The notes: generated by a model not told the origin, from the letters alone. A DNA stretch of 64,000 nt from Micromonospora sp. M71_S20 (GCF_003664255.1 NZ_RCCV01000001.1:2790001-2854000); one strand, 5' to 3'; positions 54,119 through 62,747 are shown, counted from the first letter of the stretch. Program-made: numbers and translations.

Positions 54119-55321
54119 ATGATCCAACTTCCGATCTGCCCCGTCTGCAACGAGCCGGTGGCAGACCAGCCCGCCACGGACTGGACCAGCGCCTACCGCG
54201 GCGGCGGCGCCCCGTGGTGGCACCTCGCGGACAACAGCCCCATCTGCGCGGCTACCGACGGCAGCTACTCCCGGGTCGCCTTCGTCGAGGACGGGCTCCC
54301 GGTAGATAGCGAGACCCGCAGCTGGCTCGACGCGATGAGCCACCTGTTCGCGGCCAACGGCCCCAGCGATCCCGCTCGGCTGGGCAGCGCCATCACCGCC
54401 GCCGAGCACCTCAGCCGATGGCTGCACACGACCACCGGGCCGTTCAGTGCACAGCTGGCCCTACCGACGCCCTCCGACGCCGCGTCCCTGATCGGGCACC
54501 TGCACCGCACCAACCGGCTGCTCGCCCGGGTGCACGTACAGACCGGGTCCCATCTCCTCGACCAGGCCCGCCAGGCACACCTCACCGGCCTCGACGACGA
54601 CAGCGAGGTGCGCAGCGAGGTCATCGACGCCGCCGACGACATCCACACCTGGTTGCAGGACGCCGCCGACTGGTCTGCCCAGTCGGCGCAGGCGTCAGGC
54701 GTCGCCTGGTCCAGCGCCCGCAAGGTCGCCGCCCTGACCATAGCCACGTCGACCGGGCCGACTGACCTGGCGGAATCCCCCGAGGTCCACGCCACCGGCA
54801 GGCCCAGAATCGTGGCGTTCCTGGGCGGCCTTGCCCGCCGGCTGCGGCTGTGGGCGATACCCGCGAAGACCGCGCGTCGCGGGACGACGAGCCCGGACGT
54901 CTCGCAGGAGCCGCGCGAGCTGTCTCCCGCGCACCTGGCCGAGCTGATCGGGTCGGCCTTCGACGACGAGGCCGCCTTCAGCCCGGAGCTGACCCACACC
55001 GCCGCGCGGATCACCGGAACCCTCGCCACCTACCTGTCGAACTGCCTCGGCCCGGCCCGCCCTGTCGCCATCCCCACCCCGCAGGACCTCGCCAACCTCG
55101 TCACCTCCCTGACGTACCTCACCCACACCCTGATCAGCGGACTGCGACACCTCGCCGACAGCCCACGCGGCAGCGAGAGCGACGGCCTCGACGAGACCGA
55201 CGTGGCCCTGACGAGGTCATCGCTGCGGGACGCGATCGACGCCCTGCGCGTCGCCGCGAGCCACCTCGCCGCCGTCTCCTACACCGCCGCCGGCACCGAC
55301 CACCAGGAGAACCAGCAGTGA
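54119..55321 (+). CDS. Hypothetical protein with N-terminal Cys pair
   Basis: A 400-aa protein from ATG 54119 (GAAGGG upstream). It opens with LPICPVCNEPVADQPATDW, a CxxC site with Trp/His residues following that could bind zinc. The rest is long helical segments (DARSLIGHLHRTNRLLAR-like, LLDQARQAHLTGLDDDSEV). It looks like an element-specific structural or regulatory protein; family unknown. Overlaps the next gene by GTGA. Confidence 0.65.
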   Translation: MIQLPICPVCNEPVADQPATDWTSAYRGGGAPWWHLADNSPICAATDGSYSRVAFVEDGLPVDSETRSWLDAMSHLFAANGPSDPARLGSAITAAEHLSRWLHTTTGPFSAQLALPTPSDAASLIGHLHRTNRLLARVHVQTGSHLLDQARQAHLTGLDDDSEVRSEVIDAADDIHTWLQDAADWSAQSAQASGVAWSSARKVAALTIATSTGPTDLAESPEVHATGRPRIVAFLGGLARRLRLWAIPAKTARRGTTSPDVSQEPRELSPAHLAELIGSAFDDEAAFSPELTHTAARITGTLATYLSNCLGPARPVAIPTPQDLANLVTSLTYLTHTLISGLRHLADSPRGSESDGLDETDVALTRSSLRDAIDALRVAASHLAAVSYTAAGTDHQENQQ

Positions 55322-55665
55322 CCAGCGGCAGCGCCCACCCCGGCGGAGGCGACGCCACACCGCAAGGAACGACGGTGGTCGACCGCAGCTTCGGCGCGCA
55401 CAGCGCAGGCTACGACCTCAGCGAGATCCGCCGAACCGACGACGGCCACCGACTGCGGGTCCGCATCCGCCGCGACTCCTACCAACGCCAGAGCTACGCC
55501 CTCGTCGAAGTGCTCACCCCCGGGCTGACCTGGACGAATCTCGCGGACGAGCCAGCCTCGGCCTGGCACCCGGCCACGCCGTACCGCAGCCCCACCCCGA
55601 CGCCGCTGGAAAGCTTCGCCGAGCGGCTCTTCCAACGGGCCGTCGTGATTCTTCACGCCGAGTAG
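55318..55665 (+). CDS. Hypothetical protein
   Basis: A 115-aa protein from GTG 55318, overlapping the previous stop. The Gly-rich start is followed by RLRVRIRRDSYQRQSYALVE and LTWTNLADEPASAWHPATPY, which suggests a small beta domain. No family recognised. Confidence 0.6.
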   Translation: MTSGSAHPGGGDATPQGTTVVDRSFGAHSAGYDLSEIRRTDDGHRLRVRIRRDSYQRQSYALVEVLTPGLTWTNLADEPASAWHPATPYRSPTPTPLESFAERLFQRAVVILHAE

Positions 55666-55811
55666 GTCGGCCCCACAGCAGGAGCACCCCGCCCACAAGG
55701 CGCCCACGCTCCCGCGTCGATCGGTGCCGCTGAGCGCTCCATCCGCTCGCGGACATCCCGCACCACGCCACTACGGCCGACGCCCGGCCGAACACGCGCG
55801 ATCACCGCGCA

Positions 55812-55840
55812 CCCGGGCACAGCCGAGCGGCGTGCCCGGG
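55812..55840. terminator. Hairpin between small genes
   Basis: CCCGGGCAC (55812-55820) pairs with GTGCCCGGG (55832-55840) around an 11-nt loop, 24 nt before the next start codon. One of a series of such hairpins in this part of the element. Confidence 0.55.
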
Positions 55841-55863
55841 GCGATCACCGAAAGGACCCGCTG

Positions 55864-56133
55864 ATGGTCTACCCCGCACCCAACGCCGAACAGCTCGTCG
55901 AGTTGCTCAGCGACATCATCCGCCGCCACAGCGGCAACCCTGCCGTGCGCGACCGCGTCCTGATCGACATCGGCGGCGAGCGTGTCCCCATCGACTTCGT
56001 CGACCTGTGGGACATCACCGAAGAGTGCGAGCGGAGGAATTGCCGCTGCGCCTACGGCCAAGAGGACCCGCCCGAGGACGCCCCCGATGAGGGCGTGCAC
56101 TTCGCAGTCGTCATCGGCGGTGACTTTCCCTGA
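55864..56133 (+). CDS. Small acidic hypothetical protein
   Basis: An 89-aa protein. AEQLVELLSDIIRRHSGNPA, then VLIDIGGERVPIDFVDLWDI, then an acidic Cys-containing tail (CERRNCRCAYGQEDPPEDAP). AAAGGA precedes ATG 55864. Acidic small proteins are common in mobile elements; function unknown. Confidence 0.6.
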   Translation: MVYPAPNAEQLVELLSDIIRRHSGNPAVRDRVLIDIGGERVPIDFVDLWDITEECERRNCRCAYGQEDPPEDAPDEGVHFAVVIGGDFP

Positions 56134-56210
56134 CTACGCCAGGAGCGCCAGCACACGGCTGCTTCCGGTCCTGCGCTTCCTACCCGCCGCACTGCACCGC
56201 TGCCCCGCGC

Positions 56211-56230
56211 CATGCCCGAGTCGGGGCATG
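56211..56230. terminator. Hairpin before a tiny gene
   Basis: CATGCCC (56211-56217) and GGGCATG (56224-56230) pair around a 6-nt loop, 30 nt before ATG 56261. Confidence 0.45.
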
Positions 56231-56260
56231 CGTCCTTACCTCATGAAGGGAACCCTCCTG

Positions 56261-56389
56261 ATGGCAACGACGACAATCCCAGTGGCAATCGACGCTGAAG
56301 ACCTGCGGTACCCCGGCCGATCCCAACCGCAGAATGTCCGGTTCAACCTGGCCGGGTACTCGGTGGCGGTGGTCGATGCCCACTCCTGA
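56261..56389 (+). CDS. Tiny hypothetical protein
   Basis: A 42-aa frame from ATG 56261 behind GAAGGGAACCCTCCTG: MATTTIPVAIDAEDLRYPGR followed by a hydrophobic end (GYSVAVVDAHS). It overlaps the next gene by 14 nt. The good ribosome site and overlap support it; no family. Confidence 0.5.
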   Translation: MATTTIPVAIDAEDLRYPGRSQPQNVRFNLAGYSVAVVDAHS

Positions 56390-56768
56390 CTACGCGCCGC
56401 CTCGGGGCAGCACGGCCGTGTTCTCCGGCCAGTGGCTGCGCTACGAACCGGTTCCCGGCTTCCGCCGCTACTACGAGGGCTACCTCGCGACAGTGATCGG
56501 TTGGTGGAACGGCAGCGTCGAGCTCGCCGTCGACCACGAGGCCGTGACCGCCCTCGCCCAGACGTTCGCCGCGATGGCCACCTACGTCGGCGGTGACTGG
56601 CGCACCGTCGACTTCGACGGGCACGCCCTCACCGTCGCCCGCCCGGTGTCCCTCGGCGGCGGCGTCCACCTCGTAGAGCCCACCGGTGGGCGGTACCGGA
56701 TCGGCTGGGGCCTGCCCTGGCTACCGGTCGACCCGAGCCGCTGCGACCGCGTCTTCGGCCGGCCGTAG
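56376..56768 (+). CDS. Hypothetical protein, aromatic-rich
   Basis: A 130-aa protein from ATG 56376. TAVFSGQWLRYEPVPGFRRY and GWWNGSVELAVDHEAVTALA, then a beta-rich end. No signal peptide. It overlaps the 42-aa gene, so the two are probably coupled. Function unknown. Confidence 0.6.
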   Translation: MPTPDYAPPRGSTAVFSGQWLRYEPVPGFRRYYEGYLATVIGWWNGSVELAVDHEAVTALAQTFAAMATYVGGDWRTVDFDGHALTVARPVSLGGGVHLVEPTGGRYRIGWGLPWLPVDPSRCDRVFGRP

Positions 56769-56923
56769 CCGCCCCGCCCACTAGCACGGGGGTCCGAAGA
56801 ACCCCGCGAGCGTCGACGGCGTCGGCGAGATCCGGTCACCGCACTTGATCACGAGGCGCCGTCGAAGCGTTCATCAGTGCACGCCACATCCAGGCAAATC
56901 CAACAGCAGCCACAGGAGGACAG

Positions 56924-57838
56924 ATGGACAACACCACCGACCAGACCGCGGCGCCCAGCGCCCTCGACAAGGTCGCCGCCGCTCTGGCAGAACTCGGCCA
57001 GGAAACGGCCGCCGCCATCGCGCAGCGCGCCGGCGTCGGCTACTCGACAGCCACCAAGCGACTTCGCACCCTGGAGGAAACCGGCCAGGCCGAACCCTTC
57101 CGCGCCGACGACGGCCGCACGCTCTGGCGGCACCTCACGAACGCGGCGACCAGCACCGACAGCGACAACCCGCCGGCCACCACGACCGACGCCAGCAGCG
57201 ACCCGCCCCCCGCACCCACACCGACCCCCGACGCGAACGAGGCTCAACGGTCGGACGAGGCACCCGCACCCGCAGAGGAGATGGGCGCCGTGGCGGCGGG
57301 ACCGGACGACAAGTCAACCAGTGTCCCGCCGGACGCTCGCCGGCCAACGCCGGACAGCGACGCGGCCGAGTCACCCTCACAGAACCCGCCACCCCAGGCG
57401 GTGAGCACCACCAGCGAACCGACCGCCTCCGAAGCCGAGGGTGACGCGTCCACCCCGGCCGACGCCGAAGCCCCGGTCGCCGTGGACACGACTGGTGAGG
57501 CAGCGCCCGCACTCCGCCCGGACCCGGCAGGCAGCGACCACTCCACTGTGCCCAGCAACCCCGCCGAGGATCCGAGCGCATCCCGTGGTGAAAAGCCACG
57601 CCGGCCCAAGGGCAGCCTGCGCGGGGCCATCCGCGACGTCCTCGAAGCCCACCCCGAGCAGCCGTTCAAGACCAGCCAATTGTGCAAGGCCATCGACCAG
57701 GCCAACGAAGGCAGCGGCTCGGCCAAGGCCAGCGCGGGCGCCGTCTTCAACGCCGTGCACAAGCTCATCGCCGATGGTGTCGCCGTCCAGGTCGTAGAGA
57801 AGCCGGCCGCCTTCCAACTCGCCCCGGAAACCAACTGA
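56924..57838 (+). CDS. Protein with two winged-helix domains and a long linker
   Basis: A 304-aa protein. An N-terminal winged helix (LDKVAAALAELGQETAAAIA, YSTATKRLRTLEETGQAEPF) is joined by about 140 Pro/Ser/Thr/Asp-rich residues to a C-terminal winged helix (GAIRDVLEAHPEQPFKTSQL, AVFNAVHKLIADGVAVQVVE). The disordered linker would let it bridge two DNA sites. AGGAGG precedes ATG 56924. It is a candidate reader of the TGTGAG sites. Confidence 0.75.
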   Translation: MDNTTDQTAAPSALDKVAAALAELGQETAAAIAQRAGVGYSTATKRLRTLEETGQAEPFRADDGRTLWRHLTNAATSTDSDNPPATTTDASSDPPPAPTPTPDANEAQRSDEAPAPAEEMGAVAAGPDDKSTSVPPDARRPTPDSDAAESPSQNPPPQAVSTTSEPTASEAEGDASTPADAEAPVAVDTTGEAAPALRPDPAGSDHSTVPSNPAEDPSASRGEKPRRPKGSLRGAIRDVLEAHPEQPFKTSQLCKAIDQANEGSGSAKASAGAVFNAVHKLIADGVAVQVVEKPAAFQLAPETN

Positions 57839-57855
57839 CCCGTTCATCCGGTAGC

Positions 57856-57896
57856 CCGGGGCGGGCGTCGAACTTGGCGGCTCACGCCCACCCCGG
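57856..57896. terminator. Hairpin between the winged-helix and GGDEF genes
   Basis: CCGGGGCGGGCGT (57856-57868) and ACGCCCACCCCGG (57884-57896) pair with one mismatch around a 15-nt loop. No T-run. It lies 18 nt after the winged-helix gene and 30 nt before the GGDEF gene. Confidence 0.6.
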
Positions 57897-57925
57897 TGCT
57901 CCTTCACGCAAAGGAGCGACATCCA

Positions 57926-58603
57926 GTGTCTCACCTGAACTCCTACCTCACCGCGGTCGGCGGAGTCCTCGCCGGTCTCGCCGCCGCGGCGGCACTACTC
58001 GTGCGGCAGCGGCAGATCATCCACCACCAGCGACAGGCGCTGGCCGCCCGCGACCGCGACCGGTCCCACTGGCACCACCTGGCCACGCACAACGACACGA
58101 CCGGCCTGCCGAACCGGCGGGCCCTGCGGACCCATCTCGAGGCCACGTTCTCCCTCGGGGAACCACTCGGGCTCGTCCTCATCGACCTCGACCGGTTCAA
58201 GCAGGTCAACGACACCCACGGCCACGAACACGGCAACGACCTGCTGCACGAGGTCGGACTGCGTCTGAGCGCCCTCGGGCCGTCGGTAGCCCTGGCCGCG
58301 CACCTGGCCGGCGACGAGTTCGCCCTCGTCGTGCACGGCGACACCACCGAGGTCGAGACCGCCGCCCAGGCGGCCCACCGGCGCATCTCAAAGCTGCCCT
58401 ACGAGATCGCCGGCCAGCAGGTAACCGTCACCGCCAGCGTCGGCTACGCCATCGCCGCACCGGGCATGCTGGCCCGCGACCTCCTGCACGCCGCCGACCA
58501 GGCCATGTACGTGGCCAAACGCAAGCGCTGCGGCGTACGGGCCCACGACCCGAACCACGCCACACCCCCAGGACCCGCCACCCGCTTCCGGGACCTGCGG
58601 TAA
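57926..58603 (+). CDS. GGDEF-domain protein (diguanylate cyclase-like)
   Basis: A 225-aa protein from GTG 57926 (AAGGAG upstream). One N-terminal TM helix (TAVGGVLAGLAAAAALLVRQ) is followed by a short coiled linker and the GGDEF domain: TGLPNRRALRTHLE, LVLIDLDRFKQVNDTHGHEH, and AGDEFALVV at the active site (AGDEF in place of GGDEF, still compatible with activity). It would make c-di-GMP from GTP. No EAL domain or c-di-GMP receptor is nearby. Confidence 0.88.
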   Translation: MSHLNSYLTAVGGVLAGLAAAAALLVRQRQIIHHQRQALAARDRDRSHWHHLATHNDTTGLPNRRALRTHLEATFSLGEPLGLVLIDLDRFKQVNDTHGHEHGNDLLHEVGLRLSALGPSVALAAHLAGDEFALVVHGDTTEVETAAQAAHRRISKLPYEIAGQQVTVTASVGYAIAAPGMLARDLLHAADQAMYVAKRKRCGVRAHDPNHATPPGPATRFRDLR

Positions 58604-58638
58604 CACGCCCAGCACCAATCCTTCGTACTCGAACTGGA

Positions 58639-58666
58639 GCCCCGCAGGCCGCCCGGCCTGCGGGGC
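58639..58666. terminator. Strong hairpin after the GGDEF gene
   Basis: GCCCCGCAGGCC (58639-58650) and GGCCTGCGGGGC (58655-58666) are perfectly complementary with a 4-nt loop and TTCG following. It is a good candidate terminator 36 nt after the GGDEF stop. Confidence 0.7.
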
Positions 58667-58696
58667 TTCGCGTACCTCCAAGGAGCCGACACCGTG

Positions 58697-59284
58697 ATGT
58701 CGTTCAACGCCATGCGCACCCTGACCGGGTGCCTGCTGGACATCGAGGCCAGCGCCGACCTCGCCGACTGGGGCCACCCACCTCTGCTGCTGCTCGTCCA
58801 AGACCAGCCGGCCCCCACCGCATCCCACCGCGCACGACGCCACATGCGCGTCACTCATCTACCGGTCAACGACCGCCGCATGAGCCGCTACCGCGCCGGA
58901 CTCGCCGAATTCCTGCCGGACCTCGCCGCCGCGCTGGAACCCGACCGGCCGGTCGCCCGGCCCACGCTGGCCGCCTGCGTCGACATCAGCCTGATAGCGG
59001 ACCTCCTCGCCGACCCCACGCCCGGACTGCGACTGGTGGCCTGGGCCGTCTGCTACGAGGACGTCCTCGTCGAGCCCGACGAACTGCACGAGATCCGGCG
59101 GATCGACGCGGTCGACATCGACCGCCGCGGCTACCAGATCACAAGACTGCGCGGAGAGCAGCAGCCCGTGGTCTTCATCGACGAGCAGTGCGACACCGAC
59201 GACGCGCCGGCTACCCGCCCCGGGCTGGCATACCTCGTCGCATCCACCCACCGGCCCGACCAATCCACACCAACGACCTCCTGA
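58697..59284 (+). CDS. Hypothetical protein
   Basis: A 195-aa protein (ATG 58697; GTG 58694 also possible). DWGHPPLLLLVQDQPAPTAS, PVNDRRMSRYRAGLAEFLPD and LVAWAVCYEDVLVEPDELHE are the clearest segments. The layout is alpha/beta without a known motif. Follows the hairpin after the GGDEF gene. Confidence 0.6.
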   Translation: MSFNAMRTLTGCLLDIEASADLADWGHPPLLLLVQDQPAPTASHRARRHMRVTHLPVNDRRMSRYRAGLAEFLPDLAAALEPDRPVARPTLAACVDISLIADLLADPTPGLRLVAWAVCYEDVLVEPDELHEIRRIDAVDIDRRGYQITRLRGEQQPVVFIDEQCDTDDAPATRPGLAYLVASTHRPDQSTPTTS

Positions 59285-59457
59285 ACGTCGACCTCGCGTC
59301 GACGAGCGCACCCACCTGACCTCGCCCCGCCGGTCGAGCACCGTGCTTACGCCCACACCCCGTGGCCGACGACTTGACCTTCGTCGAGAGAAAAGCGTCG
59401 ATCAGACCGGTCATTGTCCGCGCCGGCCACCAGGGGCATCACCGCGCCGAGCCGGTC

Positions 59458-59492
59458 GGTGACCCCTGCCCGGAACCCGACGAAAGGTCACC
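59458..59492. terminator. Short hairpin ahead of a start codon
   Basis: GGTGACC (59458-59464) and GGTCACC (59486-59492) form a 7-bp stem that includes the ribosome site (AAAGG) of the gene at 59497. It could limit its translation. Confidence 0.4.
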
Positions 59493-59496
59493 CTCG

Positions 59497-59907
59497 ATGT
59501 CTTCTCCGCGCCGCCGAATCCGCCCATCGCATCGGGCCCTGCTGCCCCGCGATGTCACCGACCCCCTGCTGTGGCGGCTCGCCGTCGATGTCCTCACCGC
59601 CCACCAACCCGGACCAGGCAACCGGTGCGCCAACCTGCAGTGCCCCGACCAGGCCGGGCCATGCGAGCCCGCCAGACAGGCACAGCGGGCGATGCGTGCC
59701 GCGCGAGCCACGCCACCGGCACACCGACCGCAGCCGGTGATCAACCGCGAGCGCGTACCTCAGCGGCCGGGGCGCGACGCCGGCGGGTTCGTCGGCTGGT
59801 TCACCGCCGGTCTCGCCGCCACCGCGACGCACCTGCGATCGCGGATCCCGCAGCGGCTGCCCCGCCGGATCCCCGGCGCGACCCTCACCCCCGCGTACGC
59901 CGCGTAG
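59497..59907 (+). CDS. Small basic hypothetical protein with Cys motif
   Basis: A 136-aa protein from ATG 59497. LLWRLAVDVLTAHQPGPGNR leads into CANLQCPDQAGPCEPARQAQ (CxxxxC...C), then an Arg-rich C-terminus. It may bind metal or nucleic acid. The family recurs in actinobacterial elements, but I know no function. Confidence 0.55.
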   Translation: MSSPRRRIRPSHRALLPRDVTDPLLWRLAVDVLTAHQPGPGNRCANLQCPDQAGPCEPARQAQRAMRAARATPPAHRPQPVINRERVPQRPGRDAGGFVGWFTAGLAATATHLRSRIPQRLPRRIPGATLTPAYAA

Positions 59908-59961
59908 CCGCAGCCCAGACGCAACGACCAACGCCACCGAACCCCCGACCAGGAGGACCTC

Positions 59962-60519
59962 ATGACCTTCCGTACCGAGACGACCCTCGCCGGCTACGCC
60001 CGAGCCGCCATCGAGATGAAGACCCGCATGCACGAGTACTGCGCCAGCACCGCTGGCGGCGAGTACACCCGGCCCTTCGTCGAGACCCTCCTCGCCAGCC
60101 GTCCCGAAGACCACGGCGACGAGGCGCATCCCCACCAGAAGCTCACCGACGTCATCAACCGCGCCAGCAGCGCGGTATGGGCGCGGGGCGAGGCATACTT
60201 CCTCGCCCTCGCCATGACCGCCGTCGTCGCCGCAGCCGCCGAATCCCTCGACCTCACCGGCGACCTCCTCACCGCCGACGCCGCCCCCACCGACGGCGGC
60301 GTGCTCTTCCTGCCCGAACCGAACCACCACCGCAACCTGGCCGGACAGGTCAGCGCCATCGCGGCGATCACCTGGGCCACCATCGCCTCCCCCAGCGGAC
60401 GGTCATGGCTGATCTGCGGCTGGGCCAACCGCGACGACCCGAGGATCCCCATGCCACCCGCATCCAGGGCTACGCCCGACAGGACCCGACCCTGCCGTCG
60501 CGCCTCGGCCCGTACGTGA
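59962..60519 (+). CDS. Hypothetical protein, N-terminal half of a probable split gene
   Basis: A 185-aa frame behind CAGGAGG. FRTETTLAGYARAAIEMKTR and NLAGQVSAIAAITWATIASP look real. The last 30 residues (RATPDRTRPCRRASART) look like a shadow frame. The next frame reads naturally from about 60455 (IQGYARQDPTLPSRLGPYVM), so a one-base indel near 60450 may have split one 345-aa gene. Alternatively the TGATG overlap at 60517-60521 is true coupling. Confidence 0.55.
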   Translation: MTFRTETTLAGYARAAIEMKTRMHEYCASTAGGEYTRPFVETLLASRPEDHGDEAHPHQKLTDVINRASSAVWARGEAYFLALAMTAVVAAAAESLDLTGDLLTADAAPTDGGVLFLPEPNHHRNLAGQVSAIAAITWATIASPSGRSWLICGWANRDDPRIPMPPASRATPDRTRPCRRASART

Positions 60520-60998
60520 TGACGGACATGAACATGCTGCCGATCGCGGCACCCGTGCCTGCCGTCACACACCCGGACATCGACGAGCCCGACCGCGACT
60601 GGGAGACCGCACCCGACGGCCGGTACGTCATCGCCGACGCCACCGCCCGCACCCGCGTCTGCGCGGCGATCGCCTACGCGTTCTGGCGCATCCAGGCCCA
60701 ACCCATCAGCGTCGCCACGCCCGCGCCACTGGACCGGCCCGCCCGGCGCCGCGCCGCACGCGCCCGCATCGTGCACGACACCCGCGTCGTGATGCTGCGG
60801 CGCACCTCGGCGTTGCCCGAACCCGCCGACGGTCCCGCCAAATGGCACTACCACGTCCGGTTCGTCGTACGAGGCCACTGGCGCCGCCTCATCGACAAGC
60901 ACGGGCAGGCGCAGAGGATCTGGGTCCGCGTGCACCTCAAGGGACCGGACGACGCGCCGCTGCTGCACGGCGAGAGGGTCGCCGTCCTCGCTCGCTAG
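60519..60998 (+). CDS. Hypothetical protein, C-terminal half or coupled gene
   Basis: A 159-aa protein if it starts at ATG 60519, which overlaps the previous stop (TGATG). WETAPDGRYVIADATARTRV, WHYHVRFVVRGHWRRLIDKH and IWVRVHLKGPDDAPLLHGER are clear, protein-like segments. If the frameshift reading is right, it is the C-terminal part of the gene starting at 59962. Confidence 0.6.
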   Translation: MTDMNMLPIAAPVPAVTHPDIDEPDRDWETAPDGRYVIADATARTRVCAAIAYAFWRIQAQPISVATPAPLDRPARRRAARARIVHDTRVVMLRRTSALPEPADGPAKWHYHVRFVVRGHWRRLIDKHGQAQRIWVRVHLKGPDDAPLLHGERVAVLAR

Positions 60999-61025
60999 CC
61001 CCGTCACCCACACCGAACCGACACC

Positions 61026-61055
61026 GACCGCGCGGTCCACGACGACCGCGCGGTC
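61026..61055. terminator. Hairpin between small genes
   Basis: GACCGCGCGGTC occurs twice (61026-61037 and 61044-61055). Each copy is itself a palindrome and the two also pair with each other across a 6-nt loop. It lies 28 nt after the 60998 stop. Confidence 0.6.
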
Positions 61056-61097
61056 GTCGCCGTACCCGAACACCATCACGACGAGGAGACACGAACC

Positions 61098-61511
61098 GTG
61101 GGAACCACCTGCTACGTCAGCGCCACCGACCCCGGCCAGCCGAGTATCGTCCGCGCCCGCTACGTCCACTTCGACGGCTACCCCTTGGCGCTCATCGCGC
61201 AACTGCGCGGCATCTGGGCCAGCGCCGCCCGCCGCGACACTCAAGCCCTCATCGACGCGGTCCTCGCCCACGACTGGTACTACCTCGGATCCGACGTCAC
61301 CCCATCATTGCGGTCGTTCCCCCACCAACACCCGGTCGGGGGAGTCGGCGTGACGTTCGACGACACCGAGCCGGAGCCCGCCACTGTCTTCCCGCTCAGC
61401 CGCGCCGCCGACCTCGGCGCCTCGTGGATCTACGTGATCAACCCGGCCGACGACACCGTCACCGTGCACACCGGCGACGGCGAACCGGTCGGTGTCCACA
61501 GCCTCGGATAA
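61098..61511 (+). CDS. Hypothetical protein, paralogue of the gene at 63806
   Basis: A 137-aa protein from GTG 61098 (GAGGAG upstream). It opens TTCYVSATDPGQPSIVRARY followed by VHFDGYPLALIAQLRGIW. The truncated gene at the right edge has the same plan (RARY-type aromatic, HFDG/QFGE, LLRRIW, then a Trp pair). Family unknown. Confidence 0.62.
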   Translation: MGTTCYVSATDPGQPSIVRARYVHFDGYPLALIAQLRGIWASAARRDTQALIDAVLAHDWYYLGSDVTPSLRSFPHQHPVGGVGVTFDDTEPEPATVFPLSRAADLGASWIYVINPADDTVTVHTGDGEPVGVHSLG

Positions 61512-61640
61512 CCGGCAACCAGGAGGGCCAACCGTCATGCCCGGCCACGTCTCACACCCAATCCAGCGACACGCCACGCCATGCCGCGCCCCCACCGCGC
61601 GGCCCTGCCGCACACGCCCCCTCGACCGTCGGGAGCGGAG

Positions 61641-62729
61641 ATGAAGCTCCGATCCCTGGTGTCACTCGCGGTGGCGCTCGTCGCCGTGTTCATCCTCTGC
61701 GCCGGTGGCCTCGGCGGATTCCTCGGCAGCGGCACCGCCGCCGGCTGTGTCCCCGTGGCCACCTCACCCGGCTCCTCTTCAACCATGACGGCGTCACCGC
61801 CGGGGCCGTCGGCCCTGTGGCCGGCGATCGGCGACTGGGACAGCGACCAGGTCGGCAACGCCGCCACGATCGTCACCACCGGTGCACGCCTCGGGCTACC
61901 AGCCCGTGGGTGGGTGATCGCGGTCGCCACCGCCATGCAGGAGAGCACCCTGCGGAACCTGGCCGGCGGCGACCGGGACTCGGTCGGGCTGTTCCAGCAG
62001 CGCCCCAGCCAAGGGTGGGGCAGCCCCGCCCAACTCCAGGACCCCGTCTACGCCTCGGAGAAGTTCTTCGCAAAGCTGACCACGATCAGCGGCTGGCAGA
62101 CGATGCCGCTCACCGACGCCGCCCAAGCCGTGCAGATCAGCGCCTTCCCCGACGCCTACGCGAAATGGGAGGCACCGGCCACCCAGCTGGTCACCGCGAT
62201 CGCCGACATCGCCGGCTTACCTGCCGACGGCCTGGCCGGATGCGGTGCCAGCGGTCCGTGGACGCAGCCGGTGCTCGCCCCCGTGGGCTCCGGGTTCCGC
62301 AGCTCCGCCCGGCCCGGCCACGACGGCGTCGACCTCAGCGCCCCGCGCGGCACCATCATCCGCGCCGCGTCCGCCGGAACCGTCCGCACCGTCCGCTGCA
62401 ACGCCGTCCACGCCGACACCGGCGCCGAATGGGGCTGCGACCGTGACGGCGACCCCGTTCTCACGCGCGGGTGCGGCTGGTACGTCGACATCGACCACGT
62501 CGGCGGGCTGCTCACCCGTTACTGCCACATGGACCAACCCCCGATGGTGGCGGTCGGGCAGCCGGTCGCCGCCGGCCAGCCCATCGGCGTCGTCGGCTCG
62601 ACCGGCCACAGCTCCGGCCCGCACCTGCACTACGAGGTGCACCACAACGGCGATGCCAGCCCGAACGGCGCCATCGACCCGGTGCCCTTCATGGCAGCTC
62701 ACAACGCCCCGCTCGGGCGAGCAACGTGA
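61641..62729 (+). CDS. VirB1-like wall hydrolase with M23 peptidase domain
   Basis: A 362-aa protein. A signal/TM segment (LVSLAVALVAVFILCAGGLG) is followed by a lysozyme-like domain (VATAMQESTLRNLAGGDRDS, VGLFQQRPSQGWG) and then an M23 metallopeptidase: SSARPGHDGVDLSAPRGT with zinc ligands His and Asp, and SGPHLHYEVH. Such fusions open peptidoglycan for the conjugation channel. ATG 61641 has GGGAGCGGAG upstream. It is exported and probably membrane-tethered. Confidence 0.88.
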   Translation: MKLRSLVSLAVALVAVFILCAGGLGGFLGSGTAAGCVPVATSPGSSSTMTASPPGPSALWPAIGDWDSDQVGNAATIVTTGARLGLPARGWVIAVATAMQESTLRNLAGGDRDSVGLFQQRPSQGWGSPAQLQDPVYASEKFFAKLTTISGWQTMPLTDAAQAVQISAFPDAYAKWEAPATQLVTAIADIAGLPADGLAGCGASGPWTQPVLAPVGSGFRSSARPGHDGVDLSAPRGTIIRAASAGTVRTVRCNAVHADTGAEWGCDRDGDPVLTRGCGWYVDIDHVGGLLTRYCHMDQPPMVAVGQPVAAGQPIGVVGSTGHSSGPHLHYEVHHNGDASPNGAIDPVPFMAAHNAPLGRAT

Positions 62730-62747
62730 ACGGTGATGGGACACCGA

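Noticed and set aside
59994..61271. 425-codon leftward frame
   Set aside because: It lies opposite two or three rightward genes with good ribosome sites; Val/Gly/Asp-rich composition is typical of an antisense shadow.
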